Shown one piece after another: positions 1 through 11,071 of a DNA stretch of 64,000 nt. The notes under the pieces are model-generated. The model was not told the origin of the DNA, did no database searches, and saw nothing but the letters and a program-made list of their open reading frames with translations. The stretch's first letter is position 1, and each line of letters opens with the position of its first letter. Made by a program: the position numbers and the translations under genes. This DNA comes from Poecilobothrus nobilitatus (lineage: Eukaryota > Arthropoda > Insecta > Diptera > Dolichopodidae). The stretch is taken from assembly GCA_947095535.1 (NCBI GenBank), contig OX352772.1, positions 111,067,321 to 111,131,320 on the forward strand, given 5' to 3'.

Positions 1-191
1 AAATATTGTATGTATGGATTGTGTTTTGCTAATTATGCTAATACAAAACACCATGAAAGATCAAAAATATAATGTGTATGTTTGTATGCATGAATAAGAG
101 ATAAAAATGTAAGTTTTAAATTCATATATACAAAATATATACATATTTTATTCAAAAAATGTTGATGTATAGATAGATTAAAAAAAAAAAA

Positions 192-266
192 GTTGCATGT
201 GAACTAGATTCGAACAACATGACCCCCACTTTTGAAACCTGTACACTTTCCTCTGCACCATACAAC
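192..266 (-). other. tRNA-like sequence (decayed tRNA or SINE head)
   Basis: Read on the minus strand this 75-nt stretch has an A-box-like TGGTGCAGAGG and a B-box-like GTTCGAATC, the internal promoter pattern of RNA polymerase III genes. Its two ends (GTTGTAT and ATGCAAC) can pair as a 7-bp acceptor stem with one wobble, and a T run follows directly, as in a Pol III terminator. I could not fold a convincing anticodon or T stem, so a working tRNA is unlikely. A decayed tRNA gene or the head of a tRNA-derived SINE fits better. Confidence 0.3.
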
Positions 267-321
267 ACTTATAAATGTTGCTAGCAGATTACGAAGATAA
301 TAAAAAGCGTGACAGAATGAC

Positions 322-340
322 AAATAAATAAATAAATAAA
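322..340. repeat. (AAAT)n microsatellite
   Basis: Short run of AAAT/AATA units. The rest of 267-600 is AT-rich with no gene that I can see. Confidence 0.7.
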
Positions 341-600
341 CCGACACCGACGAGTGAATATAAAAGCATATAATTAATAGTAATTTCTAAACAATAAATG
401 ATAAATAATATACATAAGTATAAAAGAAAAACAAAAGTCTTGTGGTTATTTTCTTATTAAAACAAATTATTTGAAAAAGAACAAAATATTTTATGTTTTT
501 TCTTCTAATTTTTCAAGCTATGGTTCTATTTTTATGCACTACTTGAAATCAAGTTTTACAGATAAGTAGCTCAGCTTAGTAAATATTGGTAGGAAGGAAC

Positions 601-881
601 TATAATACATGATCGCTTTTAAAATAATTAATAATTTGATCAAGCACAACTTTATTCTGAATAGAAGTATTAACATACACACCTATAACACAGGAAATAA
701 ATCTAGCTTTTATTTGTCACCATTCAAAACAGCCAAACAAAGAAACAGCTGCCTATATAATTGCTTAAAACTCTATAATGAACTACCAGCCTCCATAAAA
801 GAAATAGGTAATATTGTCATTTTCAAAAAGAAAGTGAAAGAAATACTGATCAGTTTTTTTTTTTTCTCTCCTTATTATTAA
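601..881 (+). pseudogene. Non-LTR retrotransposon RT, C-terminal fragment
   Basis: The 90-residue frame from 609 matches the C-terminal tail of the RT proteins on the opposite strand at 1418-1819 and 54396-55064. Shared landmarks are FKIINN, KHNFILNR, a His-Asn-T-x-N block and LYNELP near the end. This is the post-RT tail of CR1/Jockey-type ORF2 proteins. Nothing upstream encodes the RT core, so it is a 5'-truncated relic. Downstream, to about 1100, lies AT-rich 3'-UTR-like sequence with a CCTAAGC..AGCTGTATGGTCTT motif that has a counterpart near 51320. Confidence 0.75.
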
Positions 882-1399
882 TACTTAAAAACAAAAATTA
901 CATTATGGCCAATATTTCACTTAAATTTTAATATAATAAATAAAAAAGAACAAATGTTGTTTTGCTTACTGTATAGTGTATGGAATAAAAAATATTATAA
1001 ATATGAAATATTGAGATACACTTTTTATTTAATTTAAAAAACAATTGCGACCTAAGCTTTAGCTGTATGGTCTTATTGTATAGTTAAAAATAAGCGTTAA
1101 AAATAAAAACAAAAAAAAAAATAAAAAATAACAAAAAGAAATATATAGATATATACATGTATATAAAGACAACAAAAAAAGTTTCGAAAAAAATTATTTG
1201 TCTATTAAATATTAATTATCAATTTATCGATTTAACTACAATTGAAGTTATTTCAATTTAGATGTATTTGCATATAACATTCTTTCATGATTGTGTACTT
1301 TGTTTTTATTTCTTAAACATTTAAACATGGTATAATAATGCTTTGTTAATTCAAAGTTAAACACTAAATATACTCTTATCAATAAATACTAAATTATCA
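882..1399. other. AT-rich stretch, no gene
   Basis: Poly-A/T runs and the tail of the retrotransposon relic at 601-881. I see no coding or RNA gene. Confidence 0.6.
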
Positions 1400-1417
1400 T
1401 TTAGCACATAATACTCG

Positions 1418-2330
1418 TTACCGTAGCATACGCTCAGTAATTTGTTTTTTAAAAGTAGCAAAATTATCAATAAGTTTTAAATTTTGTGGTAGCTCATTGT
1501 ACATTTTTAGGTAGATATACAAACAATTTTTTTTCTCGTTTTCAGTTCTGAAAAGCGTAAGATAAAAGTTTGATTGGTTTCTGGTATTTCTATTGTGGAT
1601 ATCAAAGTTTCTATTAAGTATGAAATTATGCTTGATCTCATTGAAAATAATTTTAAATGCTGTTAAATAAAGCTCCCTTTGACATAAATTACTAAAACTA
1701 ATGTATGGGTTTGCATATGATAATTTAGAATGGTATCTTATTCGGTAATTGTGAATAATTTTAATAGCCTTTTTAGTATATCTAATTTGTTTATAAATAA
1801 TTGAGGTGCTCCGCTGCAAATTAGGTCAAATATATAAAGTGATATTTTATAAAGGCACAATATATTTGATACATATTTTCTTTAGTTAAGAACTTCTGTA
1901 ATCGCCTTAAAATGAAGATGTACGGAGAAATTTTTTTGATTATCGCATTAATGTGCCCATGCCATTTTATTTTATTGTCTAATAACAAACCAAGATAATT
2001 GAAAGATTCCACAGTCTCAATAATATTATTTTGGAAATGAAAATTCGGTTTATTAAAAATTTTATTTTGGAACAGCATAATTTTTGTTTTTTTTTTTTTT
2101 ACACTAAGGGCCATACGGTTTTTTGTCAGCCACGTTTCTATTATGTCAAGGTCATGTTGAATAGCATCCCTCAGTTCCTCCTCACTATGTTTTGCATATT
2201 TTAATACAGCATCGTCTACATATAACTGTATCGACGCTTTTTAGTTTAATCTAGTTAAGTCGTTTATGTAAATTTTAAATAGAGTAGGACACAAAATTGA
2301 TCCTTGCAGAACCCCTTTATTTATTTCTTT
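1418..2330 (-). pseudogene. RT domain, catalytic half and C-terminal tail (broken)
   Basis: Reading down the minus strand there is a GVLQGS box near 2300 (usual form GxPQGS), then a YVDDA catalytic box at 2208-2222, then the NYLGLLLD box and the C-terminal tail with RELYLTAFKI and YNELPQ. The two catalytic aspartates are intact, with Val in place of the more common Ala. Frame breaks lie near 1820 and 2115. The enzyme would have copied element RNA into the chromosome; this copy cannot encode a whole protein. Confidence 0.8.
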
Positions 2331-2950
2331 ATAACTGCTAAATACATCCCCTATCCGTACTTTTTGCATTCTACTTGAGAGATAAGTTTAAAAAGGCTAA
2401 TTTGACCTAAATCAAACTGTAAGTTATAATGCTTTAAAAGAAGAGCATCATGGTCGACACAATCAAATGCCTTTTTTAGAATTTCAAGAAAAACCCAACA
2501 AACGTACATTTTATTGTCCATATTTTTAGATATGAAATCCGTTCAGCTTAGACAAGCTACCGTTGTGTTAGATTTACTTTCAAAACCATACTGTTCTTAA
2601 TTTAAAATGTTGTTATTTGCTATAAGCTTATCTAATCGACCTTTTATTATAATTTCAAATATCTTAGAAAGTGCTCTCAGTATAGACACTGACAGGTAAT
2701 TATTGGGATCCCTTTGGCTCTCTTTCTTTCTTCTCTTTCTTTTCTTTAAAAATGGGCGTAACAATTGCACTCTTCAGTGAGGTTGGGAGAACAAAAGTTT
2801 GAAACATTTTGTTAATAAACTTTATCAAAATGGGGGGTTAAGTTATCAGCAAATTTTTGACAAACTTTGTTGAAATGCAGTCATAACCAGTGGCAACTGC
2901 CGGTTTTAACATATTTATTATATTTCTTGTCTCAGTATTGTTAGTTGGTG

Positions 2951-3235
2951 TTAACTGAAATGGTTCATATATATTTCTTGAAAAGTTACTAATATAATCC
3001 TGTCTTGTGAAATACTAATTTGAGTTGTAACATTAATGAAGAAATCGTTCATAATGTTTGCAATGTATTGTTTATTACTAATCTTTTTATTGACATATAT
3101 AATTTCATTAATACTGGTGGAAGAAGTATGTTTATTAAACATTACTAATCTATAAATCTCCCACAGTTTTCTACTATTGGTTGGTTCAGAGTCTAATTTA
3201 TCTGAAACGTACTGCTTTTTGGCTTGACATATCAA
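2951..3235 (-). pseudogene. ORF2 linker between endonuclease and RT (fragment)
   Basis: A 94-residue frame with the pattern SRKLWEIYRLVMF...INEIIYVNKKISN...IANIMNDFFINV, typical of the linker just before the RT domain in CR1/Jockey ORF2 proteins. It lies in the right order upstream of the RT fragment and is separated from it by frameshifts. Confidence 0.65.
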
Positions 3236-3746
3236 TTAGGATACCTTATTTTTATGGTAGTGATATTGTTCCTCTATACGCTTGGCATTAGAGTATTTCT
3301 TTTTAAATTTATAGTAAGAATTGCGAATTTTAATGTTTGAATATATGAATGTACAAACCATAGTTTTAGAAATTATAAAATTCTCCCAAATTATTTCATT
3401 CATATTTCTGACGCTGAATTAAGTAGACGTGCTAATTTTAAATTCTTTTAATTTCTTTAATTCTTTACCTATAGTCATAACTTAAGTATAAGAATAATAA
3501 AAAAAAATAAAAAAATAAAATAAAATATAAACAAACCAACAAAAAAAAAACAAAGTTAATTACATCAAAAATAAAAGAATTTAAAGAACTTGAACTAATG
3601 TTTTTTTTGTTTTTTCTTTAAAAAAAAACTAGAAAACTGTGCTGTGTTTTTGTGTGAAATATAACAAATACAATATTTGCTGATACAATATTTTAAATTT
3701 TTATAATTAAAAATAAAATTAAAAAAAAAACAAAAAATAAATAAAT

Positions 3747-5306
3747 ATGAATACAAATAAATGTGACAGCTCTATCTGTACAGTTTTCGATGCAAAAACT
3801 GAATTTGTAACATGCAATAGTTTTTGCAAGAAACGCTTCCATGGAATCTGCCTAAATGCTCCCAGAGGGTGATATTCCACGTTCTTGGCTCACTATTTTG
3901 TCTGTGAATCATGCTTAGATTATCATGCCAGTATGAATATGTTATTGAACGAAGTCAAAACATCCTTCAATAACATTAAAGATGAATACACAGAACTTGC
4001 AGCTAAATGTCATGACACTATAAAATATAACTCAGCATCTTTTAATGAAATGGCAAAAGGCTACGAGTCACTGAATATGACACTGAGCAGTACATCTGAC
4101 AAACAAAAAGATCAACTAAAGCAGAATTTAGTTTCTAAAAATGATGAGTTTCTATCCGCACTAAATAGACTAAATGAATCTTTAAATACGTTGACTAGTG
4201 AGTTAATGTCATCTATTAACTTACAGCTACAGAAACTTGTTGATTCGAAGCTAAATAGTCAACCTTCAGATATCGCAGATATACTGGCTGACCAAATAGG
4301 TTCACTTAAAAAGGAAATAGTGAATATGGGGGTTAAGTTAGATGCTAGTTTGGATACATCTTTCGACTTGTTTAAATACAACCAAATGTATCTAAGTCAA
4401 AATTCAAAGGACATTTGGACTCAAACTGATGAAACCGTTCAGCTACAGTTCATTTCATAATTCCTTTTTGTTTAAGCCTATAACCTCTGAAGCGGTGGAG
4501 TTCACTAATAAAGTGACTAATAGTGCTTTGGATTCAAAATCAAATGCAACATCTAATAATACCAATGACAATTCATTACTTAGTGAAATTCTTCAATGTA
4601 GCAACAATTTGGCTATCTTACCACCTTCATCCTCAGCTTTAGCATCAACAGAAGAAGTTCAACACAGTTCTACTGCAAAGAAAGTTCGGTTTATTCTTCC
4701 AAATATTAAAGATACTATTACTGTTATCGATCAGAAATCAACTAAGGAACATCATGAACCTGTAACTATCCTATACTTTTCCAATTTTGCAGCGTCAACA
4801 ACTTCTAGTTATCTTAGTAAGTTTTTAAAAACTACTTTTAATTTAAATTGTGTTAAAGTAGTCAATCTTACTGCTAAGAATCTTAGATATAAATCAAAAT
4901 ACAAATCTTTCAAAGTTGTTCTACCCATATCCAAATTTTGCGATATAATTAATAACAAGCGATGGAAAAAAGGTACAATAATAAAAAAATTTGTATGCAA
5001 TACTAATCTAGAGACTTCACCTACTAACACCAACACGAAGTTTAACACTGACAAAAATAAACTGTTATTAAATCCTTTTGCTATTCCGTTTTCTAGCACA
5101 AACAACAATAAAAAAAAACTTGCTATTAATAGTACAACATCCACTAGACTAAATATCCTAACTTTGTTCAAGGGAACATTTTAAAACCAGGAGCCGCTTG
5201 CTCGGCCAATCTAATTAATAATAATAATGAAAATTATATTAATTATAATAGCATTAACAATAATAATAAAAATAATAAATATAGAAATGAAATAAGTAAT
5301 AATAAT

Positions 5307-5340
<34 letters not shown>

Positions 5341-5479
5341 GTAATAATAATAATATTTATAATAATAATAATAAAAGTAATAAAAAAAAACTACTAATAA
5401 GATTAAGAATAATAATAACAATAATAAAAGCAATAAAAAAAGTAAATAAAAAAAGATTTTTAATAATAATATTAATCTA

Positions 5480-5511
<32 letters not shown>

Positions 5512-5605
5512 TAATAATAATAATGATATTAATAATGATAATCTTGCTATAAACAACATTGATAATAACATTGATAACAACAATAACAATAATACTAGTA
5601 ATGAC

Positions 5606-5636
<31 letters not shown>

Positions 5637-6114
5637 TCATTAATAACAATAACAACAATGACAATAATAATAATAATATTAATAACAATGATAATAATAA
5701 AATTAATATAAATGATTCATTATCAATAAATCCGCTAATATCTCCTATTTATAGAATGACAAAACAATTACTAACAGAGGACTGCCAATACGCTTTATCA
5801 AGGTTTAGAGAGGAGAAAATTCTTCATAATGTAAGACTTTTCCTTGCTTATTTACATTCGATTCATATAATCGCGTTATAGAGGGCAAAACAAGAACTCA
5901 TTTATCTGCTCTCATCCACAATGAGGGCCTACCATCTAACTTCCAAGATTTGTATAATCTTTACCTTAGATACCACAAAGATATAGGCTTGACAACAAAA
6001 GAGTTGGAAGAGGACCTTAAGGCTTGTCGTAGTCATTGCGACAGTAATTACTATAATCACCTAAATCAATCTCGTGAGAACTACAACCAGTTTTTTTGTT
6101 CGAACTCCAAGTAA
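3747..6114 (+). pseudogene. ORF1 of CR1-like element, PHD finger plus coiled region
   Basis: The start is the ATG at 3747. The first ~45 residues carry Cys/His spaced as a PHD finger (CxxxxC, CxxxC, H-x3-C) ending at a stop near 3867. After a frameshift the finger finishes with YFVCESC at about 3896. A heptad-like helical region (NEVKTSF to the end of the 3885-4460 frame), probably a coiled coil, follows. A second frame (4429-5184) holds a Ser/Asn-rich part and a domain with TILYFSNF. The frame is then interrupted by a long AAT tract, after which SPIYRMTKQLL and an acidic C-terminal segment continue to a stop at 6112-6114. Such proteins bind element RNA. At least three breaks make this a pseudogene. 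Confidence 0.7.
5211..5710. repeat. (AAT)n-rich low-complexity tract
   Basis: About 500 bases composed almost entirely of AAT, AAC and AAA triplets. On the + strand one frame encodes mostly Asn. The apparent poly-Leu/poly-Tyr protein on the other strand (5254-5688) is a composition artefact. It lies inside the ORF1 region of the CR1-like element, between two recognisable ORF1 parts. Confidence 0.9.
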
Positions 6115-6119
6115 ATATG

Positions 6120-9019
6120 CAAATCTCATCTCTTTATCTAACTCGATAAATAAAATAAAAACCTTTCAAAATACTAACCAGATAAATAACATTAAAATTT
6201 TTTATCATAACTGTAGTGGTATGAGAGGAAAGCTTAAAAAACTTTATATTGATGCTAAGTCATGCAATTTTAATGTACTAGCAATAACTGAAACATGGCT
6301 TAATGAATGTTTTAGAAACGAAGAAATCCTTGATGGTAATTTGTCCATTTACAGGAGCGATCGTAATTATCAGTTTACTGATAGTTCGCGAGGTGGTGGT
6401 GTATTATTTGCCGTAGGTAATAACTTACCTAGTGTACATGTAATTACTAGTACTTTTCAATCATTTGAACACCAATTTATTAAAATTAATTTAGGTACGA
6501 GTAACTTATACCTAGGTATTGTTTATTTCCCTCTGAACTCTGACAATCCCTCTTATTCTGAATTTTATAGTGTATATCATAATATCATTTTAAATATGCA
6601 TGAGGACTTAATTTTCGTCTTTGGCGATTTCAATCGCTCTTTCTTTTGTTGTTGATGATTCTGACGATTTGCTATTACCAATTAACTTCCAGGATGAGAT
6701 TGATTTCAGTCTTATTAGTGAGTTTTATGGCAATGATTTACAGCAGATTATTAGTTATCCCAACAACAATAATAAATGGTTAGATCTTACATTTTCAAAT
6801 GCATATGATAGAGTGGTGGTAAAGCTCGCTGATGATGCAGATGATCTTTTTACTAATACTAATCATCATAACGCAATCATCTTTGAGTTCTCTACTTTCA
6901 TTCAACTCTCGAGCAAAACTTAGAATAATGCAATTGTATATGATTTCCGTAATACTGACTACCAAAGCATTAATAATGCTTTATCATCTACCAACTAGGA
7001 CGAACTGTTAGCACAACAGGATATCAACTCAATAATCTCTATCTTTTATTTAAAAATTTTTGAAATTATAAATGTTTTTGTACCTAAAATCCGTAAGAAA
7101 AACAAAACAACGGAACCATGGTTAGATAGAGAACTTAGGACTTTGCGTAACCAGCGCAATAAAATATACAAGAAAATTACACACACAATAGCACCAAACG
7201 ATAACTTATTGAATTCGTACAAACTGTTTGCAAATGAATTCAAACTGAAAGCTCATACAGCCTATGAAAACTATGTCATTAGTATAGGTAACAAATTAAT
7301 TAGTGATCCCCAAAAATTTTTCGAATTTGTCAACATTAAACGAAAAATATTCGGCTACCCTAATTCAATGTCCAAGGACAATACTTTTTCCTCTTGTATC
7401 TTTTTGTCTGAGAGTTTTCAAAAAGTTTATCGTCCAAAAGAACAATTTGATATCTCTGCTATTTCTTTACCTAATAGCTCCAATTTGTTAATTACAGATC
7501 TGTATCTTTCCGAAAGGGACATTTATGAAGCTATTATGAGCCTTGACACAAAGAAGGGTGCCGGACCTGACCTAATCCTTCCACTCTTTATATAGCGGTG
7601 CTCATTATCTAATTACTCCTCTTCATTTCATTTTAAATAAATCGCTTTCGAAAGGTGTTTTTCCACATGTGTGGAAATCCTCTCATTTAACTCCCATCTA
7701 CAAAAAAGGTGAACGATCATCAGTAGAAAACTATCGAGGTATAGCCATTCTATCGACTATTCCAAAATTATTCGAAAAAATTGTTGTCGATAAAATTACT
7801 CCTGTAATAAATGCCAAACTTAACGAACAACAACACGGTTTCAGAAAGGGTTGTTCCACTACAACGAACCTTATGTTATACACATCTGAAATCCTGAATA
7901 AAATGGAAAAATCAAGTTGATGCAATTTACACTGATTTTAGCAAAGCATTCGATCGTGTAGATCATTACACTTTGCTAAACAAACTTACAACTTTTGGTA
8001 TATTGGGTTCTTTTCTTCATGGCTTAACTCTTATTTATCAGAAAGGACACAAAACGTTAAATATCAAGGTATATTGTCCAATATAATCGAGGTTACTTCT
8101 GGTGTACCTCAAGGTAGCCATTTAGGGCCACTTTTATTCAATATATTTATCTCCGATATTTCAGAATATTTGGGTGCCATACCGCACATAGCCTTTGCTG
8201 ACGACCTAAAAATATATCAAGTCGTAAATGACAGTTCTGATGCAGCTTTACTTCAATCAAGCTTATCATCATTACATGATTGGTGTATAACCAATAAATT
8301 AGAGCTCAATATACTGAAATGCAAGGTTATCAGTTTTACCCGTAAACGTTCTTCTTTACTGTATGACTACAGAATAGATAATCTAATTCTTGAAAGGGTT
8401 TTTAGTATTACTGATCTTGGAAGTCTACTTGATAATAAACTTACCTTTAATCTGCACTATGAACACTTAATTTCAAGAGCAAATAAAATGTTAGGTTTCA
8501 TTAAGAGAAGAGCTAAAGAATTTAGTGACTTAGCTGTGACAAAAACACTATATTGCTCGCTAGTTCGTTCTATATTAGAATACGGTAACATTATATGGGA
8601 TCCAGTTTTTCAGGTTCATTCTAACAAAATTGAATCAGTTCAAAAACAGTTTCTTCTATTTGCATTAAGAAATCAATATAAACCTTCAGACTTTTTAAAT
8701 CTTCCTAGCTACACAACAAGACTTAAATTCTTCAACATGCTCCCCTTGTCCTCGCGTAGACAAATTTTTTCATCATGTGTTACTTTTGACATTCTAATAA
8801 TAATATTGCTATACAATCTCTTACAAATTTAGACTTAATGATAGAGTTAGACAAACAAGATACACGAAATTTTTAGTGGAATATAAACACAGTACAGAAT
8901 TCGGAAGAAATGAACCGATAAACAGATGTTGTTCAATAAAATCAGTTATCTCTATTCTTCAACAATTTCCAGAAATACCTACAAAAATACTTTACATCAA
9001 CACTTTTTCAATTTACTGA
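6120..9019 (+). pseudogene. ORF2 of CR1-like element: endonuclease and reverse transcriptase
   Basis: The AP-type endonuclease comes first: HNCSGMR at ~6210, ITETWL near 6284, the SRGGGV turn near 6386 and GDFN at 6623-6634. Then come the pre-RT linker (7143-7595, with SLDTKKGAGPD), the RT fingers (KKGERSSVENYRGIAILS, 7690-7760), the palm motif A region DFSKAFDRVDH (about 7935, in a shifted frame), GVPQGSHLGPLLF at ~8100, FADD at 8194-8205, and the thumb/tail to ~8830. A further frameshift leads to the last ~60 residues, ending at the stop at 9017-9019. Catalytic residues are largely present but the frame is interrupted at least five times. Confidence 0.85.
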
Positions 9020-9221
9020 CTTCAGACAATTAATTTTAACCAATTCATAAATATACTTTTCATAAATTTATTCAAATGTATAATTTCTTTTTTTTTTGTA
9101 TTAATTTTCACAAAAAAGTTTTTGTAATTTAATTTTACAATTATGTTCGTACATTCTATAATTCTACCTTAAGTATTTAAAGCATATTTTGATTATGTCA
9201 TCATGTTTTATTTTTATTTTT
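9020..9221 (+). other. Probable 3' UTR of the CR1-like element
   Basis: AT-rich sequence without ORFs directly after the RT stop. The HINE-A copy that follows seems to have landed in it. Similar AT-rich sequence resumes at 10789-11071 and may be its continuation. Confidence 0.4.
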
Positions 9222-10788
9222 TATACCCGTACGATAGGATCGGGTATAATAAAATTACTCCTCCGTTTGTAACACCTCGAAATAAGCGAGCTAGATATAC
9301 CTTCAAAGGTATGGATCGGATCAGAAAAAAATTCTAAGACTTTTGAGCCATGTCCGTCCGTCCGTCCGTCCGTCCGTCAGCACGCTAACTCAAAAACTAA
9401 GAAAGCTAGAATCTTGAAATTTACACAAAATATTCCGGGAAAAATTTGTAGGTTCCCTATTTTTTTTGGTTGAGTTTGGACCAAAACTTAGGGTAGCTCT
9501 CGAACACCTAACTTTTAGATCCCCACATTTTTTTTGAAATAGAGCTATGAAATTTTAACTGCTGATAGATCTCACAAAAATATTAATTTTATTTTTACTA
9601 ACTTTTTTTTGTAGCCCCACCCGTTACGGAGCTACAGCTCCCCAAAGGTTCAAAAAAGCTCTATATTTAAATTGTTATCGCACAAGTTGTATAAGGTATA
9701 TCTTCATTTTGAAAACGCCAAACGATTACTACTTTTATCAGCTTTAAAAATATATATACTATAAATATATACTTGTAGCATACGGTGTCTTAATTTACCG
9801 TTATGCGAAACTCAAATTTTGCAAAATCCTTTAACCCTTCTATCTTCCAAACGGTTTAAGTTGGAAACTTGAAATTTTTACAGAAGTTAGATCTTTGAAA
9901 ATAAGTATGAGTTATTTCAGAAATTTTTTTTGTATCACCCCCCGTTTAGGAGCTGCAAGGGGTCAAAAACTGGAAATTTCCTATTTTTAAACACCTGTAA
10001 CTTGAACACCTGTTAACATTTTTTTGAAGTAATACACAAAAATTAAAGCTTCAACATTATGCTCTTATTTCTGTTAACAACTTTTTTTAATAATATAGGG
10101 TTACTTTATAATTGACAAAAGTGTTACTTGATTTTTTCAAATTTTCTAACAAATTTCTTCAACAAATTTTTTGCATTTTGTTTTACTCGATAATTTTAAA
10201 TTGTAGCGTAGTACAAAAAAATGTAAAGAAATAAACAACATAACGGTTGCTTGAAGAATTTTTATTTATATGATATTGATATACATACTTATATAATATC
10301 ATGTTTATTTACATATTGTATATGCCACTAGTGAGTGAATGATAAGAGTATATATGTATATTATATAGTGCCGTATTTACATACATATATGTATTTTATT
10401 GTACTTATAAGAAATTATTCTGTCAATGAAATATTTAAATATAATATAATATAATATTTAAAATTATATTTACTATTTTGTACTAAGTAAATTTAATATA
10501 CATTTACCGCTTAGTATTAAATGGTACTATAGAATATTTGAAAAAGTTTTGGATTGATAATCGTTATGTGAAAGGTTAGAATCTGCTTTTGAAGAATGTA
10601 TATATAAACATATAGTTTGCATATATGTACAACCCATAGTACTAGAAATTATAAAATTTACCCAAATTATTTTAAAATACTAAAATATTAAAAAAATAAT
10701 ATTGTAAGCAGAGTGACAGGCTGTGAACATACTAACGGTTCGTACGGATATCTAAGAGTTGACAAAGGCAACTGTATTCTTCCTCGTT
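9222..10788 (+). mobile_element. HINE-A copy 1 (Helentron-like, DINE-1 style), full length
   Basis: A non-coding repeat of ~1.57 kb. It opens with a hairpin TATACCCG...CGGGTATA, then CTCCTCCGTTTGTAACACC, a (TCCG)n run at ~9353-9378, and ends with a sub-terminal GTACGGGTAT (the complement of the opening arm), a short AGTTG/CAACT hairpin and CCTCGTTT. Opening and closing complementary arms, a TCCG run after a 'gagccatg' block and a near-terminal 3' hairpin are the pattern of DINE-1/Helentron-associated elements. No Rep/helicase gene is present, so it would depend on an element elsewhere. Other copies: 11072, 11522, 12433, 14321, 18743 and (minus) 60816. Confidence 0.7.
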
Positions 10789-11071
10789 TCTTTTCTTTTT
10801 AGTAGTACTATTTATTGTTTACATACTTACATATCATTAAGAATTGTAAAATTTACTTAAGAATTTAAGTTTTTATGTAGGTAATCAAATTTTGTATTGT
10901 ATAACTTTTATTTTTTAAGTCTGAAACATATTTTTAATATTATACATATTAATTAGTCATTAAGAATTGCTGTATTTTCAATATCAATGTTATAATTTCT
11001 GTTATTTTTTGTCTTTGTTTTTTTTTTTTAAATATGTACATACCTTATTTTGATAATTAAAATAAAATATT
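10789..11071. other. AT-rich spacer between HINE-A copies
   Basis: No ORF or RNA gene seen. It may be the continuation of the CR1-like 3' UTR displaced by HINE-A copy 1. Confidence 0.4.

Larger units (their letters stand above)
1400..3480 (-). mobile_element. 5'-truncated CR1/Jockey-type non-LTR retrotransposon
   Basis: Minus-strand relic holding most of an RT and its C-terminal tail plus part of the region between endonuclease and RT. The endonuclease and ORF1 are missing, as expected from 5' truncation during target-primed reverse transcription. The reading frame is broken repeatedly. It belongs to the same broad family as the copies at 51373-63318 but is clearly diverged from them. Confidence 0.8.
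3500..9019 (+). mobile_element. CR1-like non-LTR retrotransposon, near full length, decayed
   Basis: The order is ORF1 with a PHD-type zinc finger (from 3747), ORF1 C-terminal part (to about 6114), AP-type endonuclease (from about 6150) and RT with C-terminal tail (to 9019). PHD fingers in ORF1 have been described for CR1-like non-LTR elements, which supports the assignment. Stops and frameshifts occur in both ORFs, so the copy is dead. The 5' end is not defined; the 3' UTR probably begins at 9020 and is cut by a Helentron-like insertion at 9222. Confidence 0.8.

Noticed and set aside
4809..5171. Minus-strand 120-residue hydrophobic ORF
   Set aside because: Shadow of the ORF1 coding strand of the CR1-like element.
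5254..5688. Minus-strand 144-residue Leu/Tyr-rich ORF
   Set aside because: Antisense of the AAT tract; composition alone keeps it open.
9353..9378. (TCCG)n as a CRISPR-like or regulatory array
   Set aside because: Short microsatellite that is a fixed part of every HINE-A copy; no spacers.
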